64,000 bases of DNA, from the NCBI RefSeq assembly GCF_003033885.1, contig NZ_CP024081.1:3906554-3970553 (forward strand). Direction: 5' to 3'. How positions within the stretch are numbered: the stretch's first letter is position 1; every line of letters starts with the position of its first letter. The notes beneath the pieces were generated by a model, which had not been told where the DNA came from, ran no database searches, and worked only from the letters and a program-made list of their open reading frames with translations. The position numbers were made by a program, and so were the translations under genes. Positions 18,683 through 27,469 of this stretch are shown here, one piece after another. The DNA comes from Pseudomonas rhizophila (lineage in GTDB: Bacteria; Pseudomonadota; Gammaproteobacteria; Pseudomonadales; Pseudomonadaceae).

Positions 18683-21205
18683 CTAGAAATGGGTGAAGGT
18701 CAGCCCCAGCTTGTAGGTCGGGCCGTATTCTTCGTATTGACCGTTGTAGGCGCGGTGGCCGGTGTAGACGAAATACGACTCGTCGGTGAGGTTCTGGGCT
18801 TCCAGGCTCACTTGCAGGTTTTTGGTCAGGGAGTAGCGGGCGCTGAAGTCGACAAAGGTCTGGGCGTCAACGTGCAGGTCATGGTCGCGGTCGCTGATGG
18901 ACGCCAGCTCATACAGGTAGGCCGACTTGTAATTGGCCGACAGACGCAGGCTCAGCTTGTCGTTTTCCCAACCCAGCATCAGGTTACCCACGGTGTCCGA
19001 CTGGTTCGGCAGGTCGATGCTGCGCTTGCGTTGTGTTCCGCTGGCCTGATCGAACCCTTCGATCTCGGCGTCCGAGCGACTGAAGGTGGTGTTGGCCCCC
19101 AGAAGCAATCCATTCCAGGGGGCTGGCAGCCAGTCGAATTTTTGTGAGTAGGCCAGTTCCAGGCCATAGAGCTTGGCGCTGTCACCATTGGCAAAGCTAT
19201 GGGCTTCGGAGAAGTCGGCCCAGGCGCCCGTGCCCGCCAGGTCGGTGTTGTAGACGAAGTTCTTGATGTCTTTGTAGAACACGAAAGCCGACACAGTGCC
19301 GGCCCGGCCCATGAAATGTTCAATGCCCAGGTCCAGGTTGCTCGACTCCAGGGGTTTGAGGTCCGGGTTGCCGAAGGTCGCCTCGTCATCGTCAATGACA
19401 AAACCCGGGGCCAGTTGCCCGAAGGTCGGGCGCACCACGGACTTGGTCCAGGCCGCACGCACCTGGGTGTTCTTGTCCAACTGGTAACGCGCGTGCAGGC
19501 CCGGCAGCCAGTGGTGATATTTGCGCCGGGTTTGGGTGTCGGTGAACACGCCGTCGGTAACGCCGCTGCCTTTGGCTTCGAACTCCGTGCCTTCATAACG
19601 CATGCCGGCGATCAAGCGCCAATCGTCGATGTCCACGGTGTTCATCAGGTAAGCGGCGTTGATGTCTTCGCTCATCTGGAAGTCATTGACCCGCGACTCT
19701 TGCGCATCAAAGAAGGCGTCGCGATCCAGACCACCCAACAATTGTTCGATGGCTCCGGCACTGATGCCTGGACCGTAACGGCCGAGACTGTAATCCACGT
19801 TGCCCTTCTGGAATTGTCCGAGGTTCAACTGCTCGTCGGTGAACCCCAGGTCGCCGAAATCCTCATAGACCCAGGCGTCGAGGTCGTTGTCCTTGTCGCG
19901 GCGGCTGACTTTGCCGCCGAATTTGACCTGGGAGGCGTAGCCACTGACGTCATAGTCTCTGGCCAGGTCCAGGCGCAGGTTTTTCTCGGTGTCGGTGGTG
20001 CTCTGCTGTTCCCAGTCCACCTTGTCCAGGCTGAAGTTGGCCGGATCATAGAACCCCGAACCAATGATCGGCCGCGGCTTGTCGTTGCCGTAGAAGCCCC
20101 CCTCGAAACTGTCGATGCCTTCGAATGTGGCACCGGCGATATGACCGGGGCTGTCCTCGCTGGACTTGCTGTAGCCGCCCTGGCCGCTGAGAGTCCAGAG
20201 ACCGAACATGCGCTCCCCGCCCAGTACATAGGACTGGATCTCCTGGGTTTCTTCGCGCTGCTTGATCTTGCGCTCGCCTTCTGCGGCACCCAGCTCACCG
20301 GCCGCTTGCGGATCTTCGAAAGCCAGGCTGGCGGCATTGCGGGTTTCGCTGTCTTTGTAACGACTGTAAAGCGTGCGCAGGTAGTAGCTGCTCAGATCAT
20401 CAGGCTTGTAGTCGAAGTTCAGCCCGCCGCCGGCGCGCTCCCGACGGATGTCATAGTCGCGTTGTTCGAACTCTTCCAGTCGTGAGCCTTGCTCGAAATC
20501 CCAGGCGCCGCCGGTTTCAACGTTGTCCGAGCCAAAATCGCGCTTCTGCCAGCTCAGCGCTGCTGCAACGCCGAAGTTATCGATGCCGTCGCCCAGGCTG
20601 AAACGGTCGCTGATAGCGCCAGAGAATTTCGGACTCGTCTGGCCGGTATTCTTGTCGTAGCTGGCTTCGCTGCTGCCGGTGTAGAACAAGCCCTTGTGGT
20701 CGAACGCCGAGAGGCTTTTCACGTCGACCGTGCCGCCCAGGGAGTTGGCGTCCATGTCCGGCGTCAGGGTCTTGATCACCGACAGCGACTGCACCAGCTC
20801 CGCGGGCAGCACGTCCAGGGCAACGGCCCGGCGCTCGCTTTCCGGTGCCGGTACCAGCGTGCCGTTGATGGTCACGCTGTTGAGGTCTGGCCCCAGGCCC
20901 CGCACGCTGACAAAACGACCTTCGCCCTGGTCACGTTCGACGCTGATGCCCGGCAGGCGCTGCACGGCTTCGGCGACGTTTTCATCCGGCAACTGCGCCA
21001 CGCCGTCGGCATGCACCACGCTCTTGATGCTGTCGGCGCTGCGCTGCTCCTTCAGGGCCTGATCGATGCTGGCCGCCTGACCAACCACTTGGACGTGTTC
21101 AGTGGTCGTCTGCTCGGCAGCGCTCAGCCGTTCACTGGCAATGGCCATCGCCAACGCGGTGAACGTAAAACCGACGAGCCCGGCAGTGCTTGTGCGGTGA
21201 TGCAT
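18683..21205 (-). CDS. TonB-dependent receptor (phytate-associated, TIGR01782-like)
   Basis: An 840-residue outer-membrane receptor. A signal peptide (LVGFTFTALAMAIASERLSA) is followed by a Ton-box-like TEHVQVVGQ and a plug with PDENVAEAVQRLPGISVERD, RFVSVRGLGPDLNSVTINGT and the APESERRAVALDVLPAELV block. These are typical of the large Xanthomonas/Caulobacter-type receptor group, which takes up non-iron nutrients as well. The barrel ends in YKLGLTFTHF with a terminal Phe. ATG 21205 is chosen for its signal peptide. A Pho box 76 bases upstream, and the phytase plus exbBD-tonB downstream on the same strand, suggest it imports phytate or its breakdown products. The substrate is inference. Confidence 0.92.
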   Translation of the reverse strand: MHHRTSTAGLVGFTFTALAMAIASERLSAAEQTTTEHVQVVGQAASIDQALKEQRSADSIKSVVHADGVAQLPDENVAEAVQRLPGISVERDQGEGRFVSVRGLGPDLNSVTINGTLVPAPESERRAVALDVLPAELVQSLSVIKTLTPDMDANSLGGTVDVKSLSAFDHKGLFYTGSSEASYDKNTGQTSPKFSGAISDRFSLGDGIDNFGVAAALSWQKRDFGSDNVETGGAWDFEQGSRLEEFEQRDYDIRRERAGGGLNFDYKPDDLSSYYLRTLYSRYKDSETRNAASLAFEDPQAAGELGAAEGERKIKQREETQEIQSYVLGGERMFGLWTLSGQGGYSKSSEDSPGHIAGATFEGIDSFEGGFYGNDKPRPIIGSGFYDPANFSLDKVDWEQQSTTDTEKNLRLDLARDYDVSGYASQVKFGGKVSRRDKDNDLDAWVYEDFGDLGFTDEQLNLGQFQKGNVDYSLGRYGPGISAGAIEQLLGGLDRDAFFDAQESRVNDFQMSEDINAAYLMNTVDIDDWRLIAGMRYEGTEFEAKGSGVTDGVFTDTQTRRKYHHWLPGLHARYQLDKNTQVRAAWTKSVVRPTFGQLAPGFVIDDDEATFGNPDLKPLESSNLDLGIEHFMGRAGTVSAFVFYKDIKNFVYNTDLAGTGAWADFSEAHSFANGDSAKLYGLELAYSQKFDWLPAPWNGLLLGANTTFSRSDAEIEGFDQASGTQRKRSIDLPNQSDTVGNLMLGWENDKLSLRLSANYKSAYLYELASISDRDHDLHVDAQTFVDFSARYSLTKNLQVSLEAQNLTDESYFVYTGHRAYNGQYEEYGPTYKLGLTFTHF

Positions 21206-21280
21206 GGTGGTCTCCCCCAGGAATCCGAAAATCCGCCAGGCAACGGCCCGGCAACTGGGAGGGCACGCTAGGGGTGGGGG

Positions 21281-21298
21281 GTGACGGTTCTGTGACAG
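21281..21298 (-). promoter_or_regulatory. Pho box for the receptor-phytase-exbBD-tonB set
   Basis: On the minus strand CTGTCAC-AGAA-CCGTCAC fits the PhoB half-site layout (7 bp, 4 bp, 7 bp; consensus CTGTCAT-N4-CTGTCAY). It lies 76 bases before the receptor ATG, with a weak -10 candidate (TAGCGT, 21265-21270) ten bases on. PhoB activation under phosphate limitation is the expected meaning. Confidence 0.75.
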
Positions 21299-21431
21299 CG
21301 TTTGCCCGCAGGGCCTAAAACACACTGATGTGAGGGGGTTGGCGGACCAGAATGAGCTGAAATGACCTGTTTCCGAGTCGCACAGGCCTTCAGCAGCCGA
21401 TCACTTTTTGCGAAACGTCGCTCCACACCGC

Positions 21432-21519
21432 TGTGGGAGCAAAGCTTGCTCGCGATGCAGGTGCCTCGATCCCCTGAAAAACCGCGTCGTCTTCGTCGCG
21501 AGCAAGCTTTGCTCCCACA
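21432..21519. repeat. REP pair (REPIN) in the divergent gap
   Basis: TGTGGGAGCAAAGCTTGCTC is mirrored by GAGCAAGCTTTGCTCCCACA. It sits midway in the 476-bp gap (21206-21681) between the receptor and the GGDEF gene, separating two Pho boxes that face outwards. Apart from these elements I see nothing else in the gap. Confidence 0.85.
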
Positions 21520-21612
21520 AAATCCCCTCGCCACAATGAGATAAGGGCGATCTCATGCATAAAAATCCGGACAACCAATGAGCTGATTCGACCTCCCCCA
21601 CCCATTCACCCA

Positions 21613-21630
21613 CCGTCACCGCACTGTCAC
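21613..21630 (+). promoter_or_regulatory. Second Pho box, facing the GGDEF gene
   Basis: CCGTCAC-CGCA-CTGTCAC has the same 7-4-7 half-site layout as the opposite box and ends 51 bases before the ATG at 21682. One half-site is a full consensus match. TGTGCT at 21641 is a weak -10 candidate ten bases downstream. Confidence 0.65.
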
Positions 21631-21681
21631 ATCCATCTGCTGTGCTGAGCCGCATTCCGCTTCTGGCAAAGGATTCCGGCC

Positions 21682-22593
21682 ATGTTTTCCGTGCTGCGCC
21701 CGCACCGCCTCAAACTCGCCCTGCTTCTGCTGGCGGCCAACCTCGGGCTGATGCTCCACCTGGCCAACGGTGAGCTCAAACCGCTGAGTGAGTGGGTCTG
21801 GCTGGATATCCTTGGCGAAGGCGGCTCGGCCTTGCTGGCGCTGGTCTGGCTCGGCCTGGTGCTCAAGAGTCGCCCGGCCGGTCGGGTGACCAACTACCTC
21901 GTATGGGGCCTGGGTTGCATCTTTTTTTCCTGGTGGATCGACAGCCTCGACGAGTTCATCCGTTTGCCCGACAGCATCACCTGGGACCACTGGCTGGAGT
22001 CCGGGCCGATGCCGGTGGGCATGATTCTGCTGACCCTCGGCATCTATCACTGGCACCGGGAACAACTGGCGATCAACGGACAAATGGAAAAGCGTGAACG
22101 GTTGTTCCGCGAGCACCGCCTGTTCGACAAACTCACGCCGCTGGGAGGCGCGGACTTTTTCAGACATGAACTGACGAGCAGCCTGGAGGACAGCCGACGA
22201 CGCCAGCAGCCCTTGTCATTGCTGGCCCTGGACCTGGACAACTTCACCGCCATCAATCAGCGCTTCGGTCACGGCGAGGGCGATGCGGTGCTGCAAGCCG
22301 TCAGCCAGTTGCTGGTGCTGAACCTGCGCCGTCAGGATCTGCTTTGTCGCCTGGCCGGTGATCGCTTTGTGGTCCTGCTGCCCGACACTGGCGAGAGCCA
22401 GGCCCGGTATCTGGCCGCAGAACTGGCCCACGCGGTTGGCAGCCTGGCCCACAAGACCCGGCAACACGGCGAGCGCTTGCAACTGGCCGCCAGCACCGCC
22501 GTGGTGATGGCATTTGACGAGTCGCCGGAGGCCTTGCTCAAACGCCTCAACCTGACGCTGGCCCGATCCCGTTCCACGTTGAAAAGCGCCTGA
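21682..22593 (+). CDS. Membrane protein with degenerate GGDEF domain (AGDRF) and intact RxxD site
   Basis: A 303-residue protein. The N-terminal half has several hydrophobic helices (LALLLLAANLGLMLHLANGE, ALLALVWLGLVL, YLVWGLGCIFFSWWI, GPMPVGMILLTLGIYHW). A short helical linker leads to a GGDEF fold (LSLLALDLDNFTAINQRFGH then GDAVLQAVSQLLVLNLRRQD). The signature reads A225-G-D-R-F229 instead of GG(D/E)EF; the Glu-to-Arg change should abolish cyclase activity. R216-x-x-D219, five residues before it, is the canonical inhibitory c-di-GMP-binding site and is intact. The protein may therefore sense c-di-GMP rather than make it. It precedes an AraC gene by nine bases and has a Pho box upstream. Confidence 0.88.
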   Translation: MFSVLRPHRLKLALLLLAANLGLMLHLANGELKPLSEWVWLDILGEGGSALLALVWLGLVLKSRPAGRVTNYLVWGLGCIFFSWWIDSLDEFIRLPDSITWDHWLESGPMPVGMILLTLGIYHWHREQLAINGQMEKRERLFREHRLFDKLTPLGGADFFRHELTSSLEDSRRRQQPLSLLALDLDNFTAINQRFGHGEGDAVLQAVSQLLVLNLRRQDLLCRLAGDRFVVLLPDTGESQARYLAAELAHAVGSLAHKTRQHGERLQLAASTAVVMAFDESPEALLKRLNLTLARSRSTLKSA

Positions 22594-22602
22594 GGCCGGC
22601 CC

Positions 22603-23640
22603 ATGACCCTCAAGACCTGCTGGTATGAAACCGACAGCCGCTTCATTCCGGGGCACTATCAGCCTGCCGCGCTGATCGATCTGGCACTGTCGCGTGACAT
22701 CGACAGCCACCGCCTGCTGCGTGGCACCGGGCTGTTCCACGACGATATCCTCGCTGGCCAGAGCCGCATCAGCCCGCAACAGTTTCTTGGCCTGATCGAC
22801 AACAGCCGACGCCTGCTCGATGCCAGTGACAGCAGTTTCCTATTTGGCCAGCGGCTGCTGCCGGGGCATTACGGGCCAGCCAGCCATGCGCTACGCCACG
22901 CGCAGAATCTGCATCAGGCCCTGGAAACCCTGATTGACCAGCAAGCACTGCTCAGCCCCCTGGCCGCGCCGCGCCTGTTGTTGGACGAGCACTACGCCTA
23001 CATCCATTGGCTGGACAGTTGCGGTGCGGATGAACAATGGCGCTTCATACTGGAAGCCAGCATGACTTCGATGGTTGCCATGAGTGCATGGCTGAGCGGC
23101 GAACGCCTGCCCTGGCAATGCAGCTTTCGCCATGAGGAGCCGCGTTACGTCGAACAGTACTGGGTGCACCTGGGTGAACAGACGCAATTCAATCGGCCGC
23201 TGGACCTGATGCGCCTGCCTCGCCACTGTCTGGCCCAGCCCTGGCCCAACGTGTCGGCCACCGCCGGCCAGGTGGCGCGGATCGAAGCCCGAGACCAACT
23301 CGATCAACTGGGTTTCACGGCAAGCTTTCTGGACTGCGTCTACGACTACCTGCACAGCCATGTGCAGCAGACGCCCAGCCTGGAACAGATCGCCCAGGCT
23401 TTCGCCATGAGCCCGGCGACGCTCAAGCGCAAGCTGCACAAGCACCATACCGGGTTCCAGCAACAGGTGGACCGGGTGCACACCCATGTGGCGTTGTACT
23501 TGTACCAGGTCAAGGGGTTCAGCAACGAGGAAGTGGCGCAGTACCTGAACTTCAACGACACGGCGAATTTTCGCCGCTCGTTCAAGCGCTGGACCGGCAG
23601 TACGCCGAATCTGATCCGGCAGTTGCTGATGTTGGGGTGA
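22603..23640 (+). CDS. AraC family transcriptional regulator
   Basis: A 345-residue regulator with an arabinose-binding-like N-terminal domain and a C-terminal AraC helix-turn-helix pair (IAQAFAMSPATLKRKLHKHH and EEVAQYLNFNDTANFRRSFK, ending WTGSTPNLIRQ). It begins nine bases after the GGDEF gene on the same strand, so the two are most likely co-transcribed and could share the Pho box at 21613-21630. Its targets are unknown. Confidence 0.9.
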   Translation: MTLKTCWYETDSRFIPGHYQPAALIDLALSRDIDSHRLLRGTGLFHDDILAGQSRISPQQFLGLIDNSRRLLDASDSSFLFGQRLLPGHYGPASHALRHAQNLHQALETLIDQQALLSPLAAPRLLLDEHYAYIHWLDSCGADEQWRFILEASMTSMVAMSAWLSGERLPWQCSFRHEEPRYVEQYWVHLGEQTQFNRPLDLMRLPRHCLAQPWPNVSATAGQVARIEARDQLDQLGFTASFLDCVYDYLHSHVQQTPSLEQIAQAFAMSPATLKRKLHKHHTGFQQQVDRVHTHVALYLYQVKGFSNEEVAQYLNFNDTANFRRSFKRWTGSTPNLIRQLLMLG

Positions 23641-23666
23641 GGAAATTTAGCGAAACTTCGCACCAT

Positions 23667-23691
23667 TGTGGGAGCAAGGTTTGCTCCCACA
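23667..23691. terminator. Perfect hairpin between convergent genes
   Basis: TGTGGGAGCAA-GGT-TTGCTCCCACA forms a perfect 11-bp stem with a three-base loop, a single compact REP-like palindrome. It lies between the AraC gene and the CBS-domain gene, which converge here, so it can serve as a two-way transcription end. Confidence 0.65.
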
Positions 23692-23709
23692 GATAAATTC
23701 CCTGTGGGT

Positions 23710-24150
23710 TCAGTGCCCGCGAATGTAATGCTCCAGCTGCCGGATCAAATCCGCCTGCTCGACAATCGCCTCCTTCACCAGATCGCCAATGGACAACAAC
23801 CCCATCAACTGGCCGTTATCCAGCACCGGCAAGTGCCGCAGGTGGCTGTCGGTCATGACTTCCATGCAGCGGTCGATGCTCTGCTGGCTATCGGCGGTGA
23901 CCACGGGAGCACTCATGACGGTGCGTACCGAAGTGCCCACCGAGGAGCGTCCTTGCAACACCAGCTTGCGCGCATAGTCGCGCTCGCTGAACACGCCAAC
24001 CACCTGACCGTGTTCGATCACCGGCAACGCGCCGACGTTTTTCTCGGCCATGATCTGCAGCGCTTCGAGCACGGTCTGCTCCGGCGCGATGCTGTGAACC
24101 TGCTGGTTCTGCACACTCTTGAGTCTTACCAGTTGAGCGGCTGTTTTCAT
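23710..24150 (-). CDS. Tandem CBS-domain protein
   Basis: A 146-residue protein made of two CBS domains: HSIAPEQTVLEALQIMAEKN to VFSERDYARK, and PVVTADSQQSIDRCMEVMTD to GLLSIGDLVK. Paired CBS domains bind adenosine nucleotides (AMP, ATP, SAM) and act as energy or ligand sensors in the cytoplasm. No catalytic domain is attached. It stands alone, just downstream of nirD on the same strand but separated by about 80 bases. The partner cannot be inferred. Confidence 0.92.
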   Translation of the reverse strand: MKTAAQLVRLKSVQNQQVHSIAPEQTVLEALQIMAEKNVGALPVIEHGQVVGVFSERDYARKLVLQGRSSVGTSVRTVMSAPVVTADSQQSIDRCMEVMTDSHLRHLPVLDNGQLMGLLSIGDLVKEAIVEQADLIRQLEHYIRGH

Positions 24151-24231
24151 TGTTGATTCCCAACTTCAGTTAAAGGCAAGCCAATGCACTTAAATTGCCT
24201 GATTCATTGTGGCGCCCCGGTCAGAGGCGGA

Positions 24232-24618
24232 TCAGTCTTCGCCAATCTCCACCACATCACCATTCAGGCGCACCGGCCACACCCGCAGACGCTGCTCCGG
24301 GTATTCCAGGCAATGGCCGTCTTCCAGGCGGAAATGCTGTTTGTAGAGGGGCGATGCGATCACCAGTTCACCCTTGATGCTGCCCAACAGCCCCCGACCG
24401 ATCACGTTCGCCCCGGACTTGGGGTCGCGATTGTCGATGGCGTACAACGGTTTGTCCTGCTGTTCGGGCAGGTACAACAGCGCCACCTGGCGGCCGTCAT
24501 GCCAGGCGACCACGCCGGAGTTGGGCACCAGATCCTCGCGGCTGCACAGGGCACGCCATTGCACGGGATTTTGGGCCGCGTTGCGGGTGGGGATACGAAC
24601 GACGTTTGACTGGCTCAT
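24232..24618 (-). CDS. nirD: Nitrite reductase (NADH) small subunit
   Basis: A 128-residue Rieske-like NirD subunit (WRALCSREDLVPNSGVVAWH, DNRDPKSGANVIGRGLLGSI, SPLYKQHFRLEDGHCLEYPE). As in other NirD proteins the fold lacks the full Rieske cysteine/histidine set. With NirB it forms the cytoplasmic assimilatory enzyme that reduces nitrite to ammonium using NADH. Its ATG overlaps the nirB stop codon by one base. Confidence 0.95.
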   Translation of the reverse strand: MSQSNVVRIPTRNAAQNPVQWRALCSREDLVPNSGVVAWHDGRQVALLYLPEQQDKPLYAIDNRDPKSGANVIGRGLLGSIKGELVIASPLYKQHFRLEDGHCLEYPEQRLRVWPVRLNGDVVEIGED

Positions 24619-27179
24619 CAGAGCACCTCCTCGGTAACGGGAATCAGGTGAAGCTCGTGGGCGTGAACCGGCCGGCGCTGGCCGCGTTCCCTGACGAAAT
24701 GAACATCCGGATCACCGCGACCGTCGTTGACGAAGGTGCGGAAGCGCTTGAGCTTGTCCGGGTCTTTGAGGGCGTTGGCCCACTCGCATTCATAACGATC
24801 GACCACCAGTTGCATCTGGGCTTCGAGTTCGGCCCCCAGGCCCAGGCTGTCTTCGATGATGACGTCCTTGAGGTAGTCCAGGCCGCCTTCCAGGCTTTCG
24901 CGCCAGACCGACGTACGCTGCAACTTGTCGGCGGTGCGGATGTAGAACATCAGGAAGCGGTCGATGTAGCGGATCAGGGTCGCGTCATCCAGGTCGGTGG
25001 CGAACAGCTCGGCGTGACGCGGGCGCATGCCGCCGTTACCGGCCACGTAGAGGTTCCAGCCCTTCTCGGTGGCGATCACGCCGACGTCCTTGCTCTGGGC
25101 CTCGGCGCACTCGCGGGTGCAACCGGACACCGCGAACTTGAGCTTGTGGGGCGAGCGCAAACCCTTGTAGCGATCTTCAATGGTCAGAGCCATTTGCACA
25201 CTGTCCTGCACGCCGTAGCGGCACCAGGTGCTGCCCACGCAGGACTTCACCGTGCGGGTCGACTTGCCGTAGGCGTGCCCGGTTTCGAAACCCGCTTCGA
25301 TCAGTTCGGCCCAGATATCCGGCAACTGGTGCAACTGGGCGCCGAACAGGTCGATGCGCTGGCCGCCGGTGATCTTGGTATAGAGGTCGTATTTTTTGGC
25401 GACCACGCCGATGGCAATCAGCTTGTCGGCAGTGATTTCGCCCCCGGCGATGCGTGGCACCACCGAATAGGTGCCGTTTTTCTGCATGTTGGCCATGAAG
25501 GTGTCGTTGGTGTCCTGCAACGGCACCAGGGACGGGTCCATGATCGGCTGGTTCCAGCACGACGCCAGGATCGAGCCCACTGCCGGTTTGCACAAGTCGC
25601 AACCGGTGTGCCCGCGGCCGTGCTTGGCCAGTAGCTCGTCGAAGCTGATGATGCCTTCAACCCGCACCAAGGCATAAAGCTCCTGGCGGGTATAGGCGAA
25701 GTGTTCGCACAGGCTCTTGTCGACACTGACGCCGCGAGCAATCAGTTCGTGCTCGAACACCTGCTTGACCAGGGCGGCGCACCCCCCGCAACCGGTGCCG
25801 GCCTTGGTATCGCATTTCAGTTGCCCAAGGTCGGTGCAGCCGCTGTCGATGGCCGCACAGATCGAGCCTTTGGTGACGTTGTGACACGAGCAGATGGTCG
25901 CCGCCGCAGGCAGTGCTGCCGGGCCCAACGTGGGTGCACCTTCGGAACTCGGCAGGATCAGGCCGGCAGCCTCCTTGGGCAACGCGATGCCGTTCTGCAT
26001 GTATTGCAGCAGGGTGTCGTAGTAGCTGTTGTCGCCCACCAGGACCGCGCCGATCACTCGTTTGCCATCGGCGTCCACCACCAGTCTCCGGTAGCTGGCG
26101 CTGGTTTGATCGATGAACTGGAAGCTGCGCGACCCCGGTGTATTGCCGTGGGCGTCGCCGATGGAACCTACGTCCACCCCCAGCAACTTGAGCTTGGTGG
26201 ACATGTCCGCGCCAGTGAACGGCTCGGCGCTTTCACCGCACAGGCGAGCCGCGACGTTGCGGGCCATCTGGTAACCCGGAGCGACCAGGCCGAAGATGCT
26301 GCCGTTCCAGGCTGCGCATTCGCCGATGGCGTAGATGTCCGGGTCACTGCTCAGGCAATGGTCATCGATCACCACGCCACCGCGCGGGCCGATCTGCAGA
26401 GCGCACTGGCGAGCGAGGGCATCCTGGGCGCGAATGCCGGCAGAAAATACGATCAGGTCGGTTTCCAGGAAATCGTCATCGCCGAAATTCATCCGATAAC
26501 GGTACTGCTCACCGGCGCTGATGGACTGAGTGCCCTTGGACAGATGCACGCCGACGCCCAGTTTCTCGATGCGCGCCTTGAGGGCCAGACCGCCCTGCTC
26601 ATCCAGTTGTACCGGCATCAATCGCGGGGCGAATTCCACCACATGAGCTTCCAGGCCGAGGGTCTTGAGGGCATTGGCCGCTTCCAGGCCCAGCAGACCA
26701 CCACCGACCACCACACCCCGGCGGGCGTTGCTTGCGGCGGCACGAATGGCGTCCAGGTCTTGCAGGGTGCGATAGACCAGGCAGGAATCGCCTTCGGCGC
26801 CCTGGATCGGTGGCACGAACGGGTAAGAGCCGGTAGCGAGCACCAGTTTGTCGTAGCTGATGCGAGCCTGGGCAGTGACCACCTGGCGCGCCTCGCGATC
26901 AATTTCCAGCACCGGCACGCCCAGGTGCAGCGTGACGCCAGGGGTCTGGTACAACGAGGCTTGCCCAAGCGCCAGGGACTCGGCGTCACGGCCAGAGAAA
27001 TACTCCGACAGATGCACGCGATCATAGGCGCGCATCGGTTCTTCGCTGAACACATGCAGGTGGTAATGATTGAGGGCACCGCGCTCGATCAGTTGCTCGA
27101 CGCAGTGATGGCCGACCATGCCATTGCCGATCACGATCAGTGTTTGCAGCTTGTTCAGGGAAGCAACGTTGGAATTCAT
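24618..27179 (-). CDS. nirB: Nitrite reductase (NADH) large subunit
   Basis: An 853-residue NirB. From the N-terminus: FAD binding (LIVIGNGMVGHHCVEQL), NADH binding (VVVGGGLLGLEAANAL), a BFD-like [2Fe-2S] region (CSCHNVTKGSICAAI, GTGCGGCAALV), then the sulfite/nitrite reductase domains with the siroheme/[4Fe-4S] cysteines in CVGSTWCRYGVQD and AVSGCTRECAEAQSKD. The enzyme reduces nitrite to ammonium with six electrons from NADH. ATG 27179 is preferred to an upstream TTG at 27194. A strong hairpin with a T-run lies in the leader, suggesting attenuation control. nirD follows directly; no nitrate reductase or transporter gene is present in the window. Confidence 0.95.
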   Translation of the reverse strand: MNSNVASLNKLQTLIVIGNGMVGHHCVEQLIERGALNHYHLHVFSEEPMRAYDRVHLSEYFSGRDAESLALGQASLYQTPGVTLHLGVPVLEIDREARQVVTAQARISYDKLVLATGSYPFVPPIQGAEGDSCLVYRTLQDLDAIRAAASNARRGVVVGGGLLGLEAANALKTLGLEAHVVEFAPRLMPVQLDEQGGLALKARIEKLGVGVHLSKGTQSISAGEQYRYRMNFGDDDFLETDLIVFSAGIRAQDALARQCALQIGPRGGVVIDDHCLSSDPDIYAIGECAAWNGSIFGLVAPGYQMARNVAARLCGESAEPFTGADMSTKLKLLGVDVGSIGDAHGNTPGSRSFQFIDQTSASYRRLVVDADGKRVIGAVLVGDNSYYDTLLQYMQNGIALPKEAAGLILPSSEGAPTLGPAALPAAATICSCHNVTKGSICAAIDSGCTDLGQLKCDTKAGTGCGGCAALVKQVFEHELIARGVSVDKSLCEHFAYTRQELYALVRVEGIISFDELLAKHGRGHTGCDLCKPAVGSILASCWNQPIMDPSLVPLQDTNDTFMANMQKNGTYSVVPRIAGGEITADKLIAIGVVAKKYDLYTKITGGQRIDLFGAQLHQLPDIWAELIEAGFETGHAYGKSTRTVKSCVGSTWCRYGVQDSVQMALTIEDRYKGLRSPHKLKFAVSGCTRECAEAQSKDVGVIATEKGWNLYVAGNGGMRPRHAELFATDLDDATLIRYIDRFLMFYIRTADKLQRTSVWRESLEGGLDYLKDVIIEDSLGLGAELEAQMQLVVDRYECEWANALKDPDKLKRFRTFVNDGRGDPDVHFVRERGQRRPVHAHELHLIPVTEEVL

Positions 27180-27217
27180 AAAAGCACCCGACAAAAGCCC
27201 ATCACGGTTTTGAAAGC

Positions 27218-27259
27218 AAAAAAAAAGACGCCTGAAACCTTGCGGTTCCAGGCGTCTTT
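27218..27259 (-). terminator. nirB leader attenuator (intrinsic terminator)
   Basis: On the minus strand a 16-bp stem (AAAGACGCCTGGAACC ... GGTTTCAGGCGTCTTT, one mismatch) around a GCAA loop is followed by an unbroken T-run, ending about 40 bases before nirB. It lies between promoter-side DNA and the gene. That arrangement fits the NasT-type antitermination known for nitrate/nitrite assimilation leaders in Azotobacter and Pseudomonas; no nasST genes are in view. Confidence 0.75.
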
Positions 27260-27469
27260 GCCTGTTCTGTGCGGTATCGATCCGGCGACTGCGCCCCGAT
27301 CTACCGTTATCCCCGGCCTGCTGGCTCTCGATCTTCGTTGACCGACGGGGTTGCCCACTTGAATGTATTTACAGTGGGCCTGAACAGCCTCTTGCAGCGA
27401 GCGTGCCAAGCCTTTGTCTGCCGCCCTGAAGTCATAGACCTAACGCTGCTTGCAACCCTCGAAAATCCC

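Noticed and set aside
19199..20485. 428-codon open frame antisense to the TonB receptor
   Set aside because: The opposite strand encodes a complete receptor with all plug motifs; the antisense product has no recognisable features.
25701..27341. 546-codon open frame antisense to nirB
   Set aside because: It is the mirror of a fully conserved NirB; its translation has no domain and reflects GC-rich codon bias.
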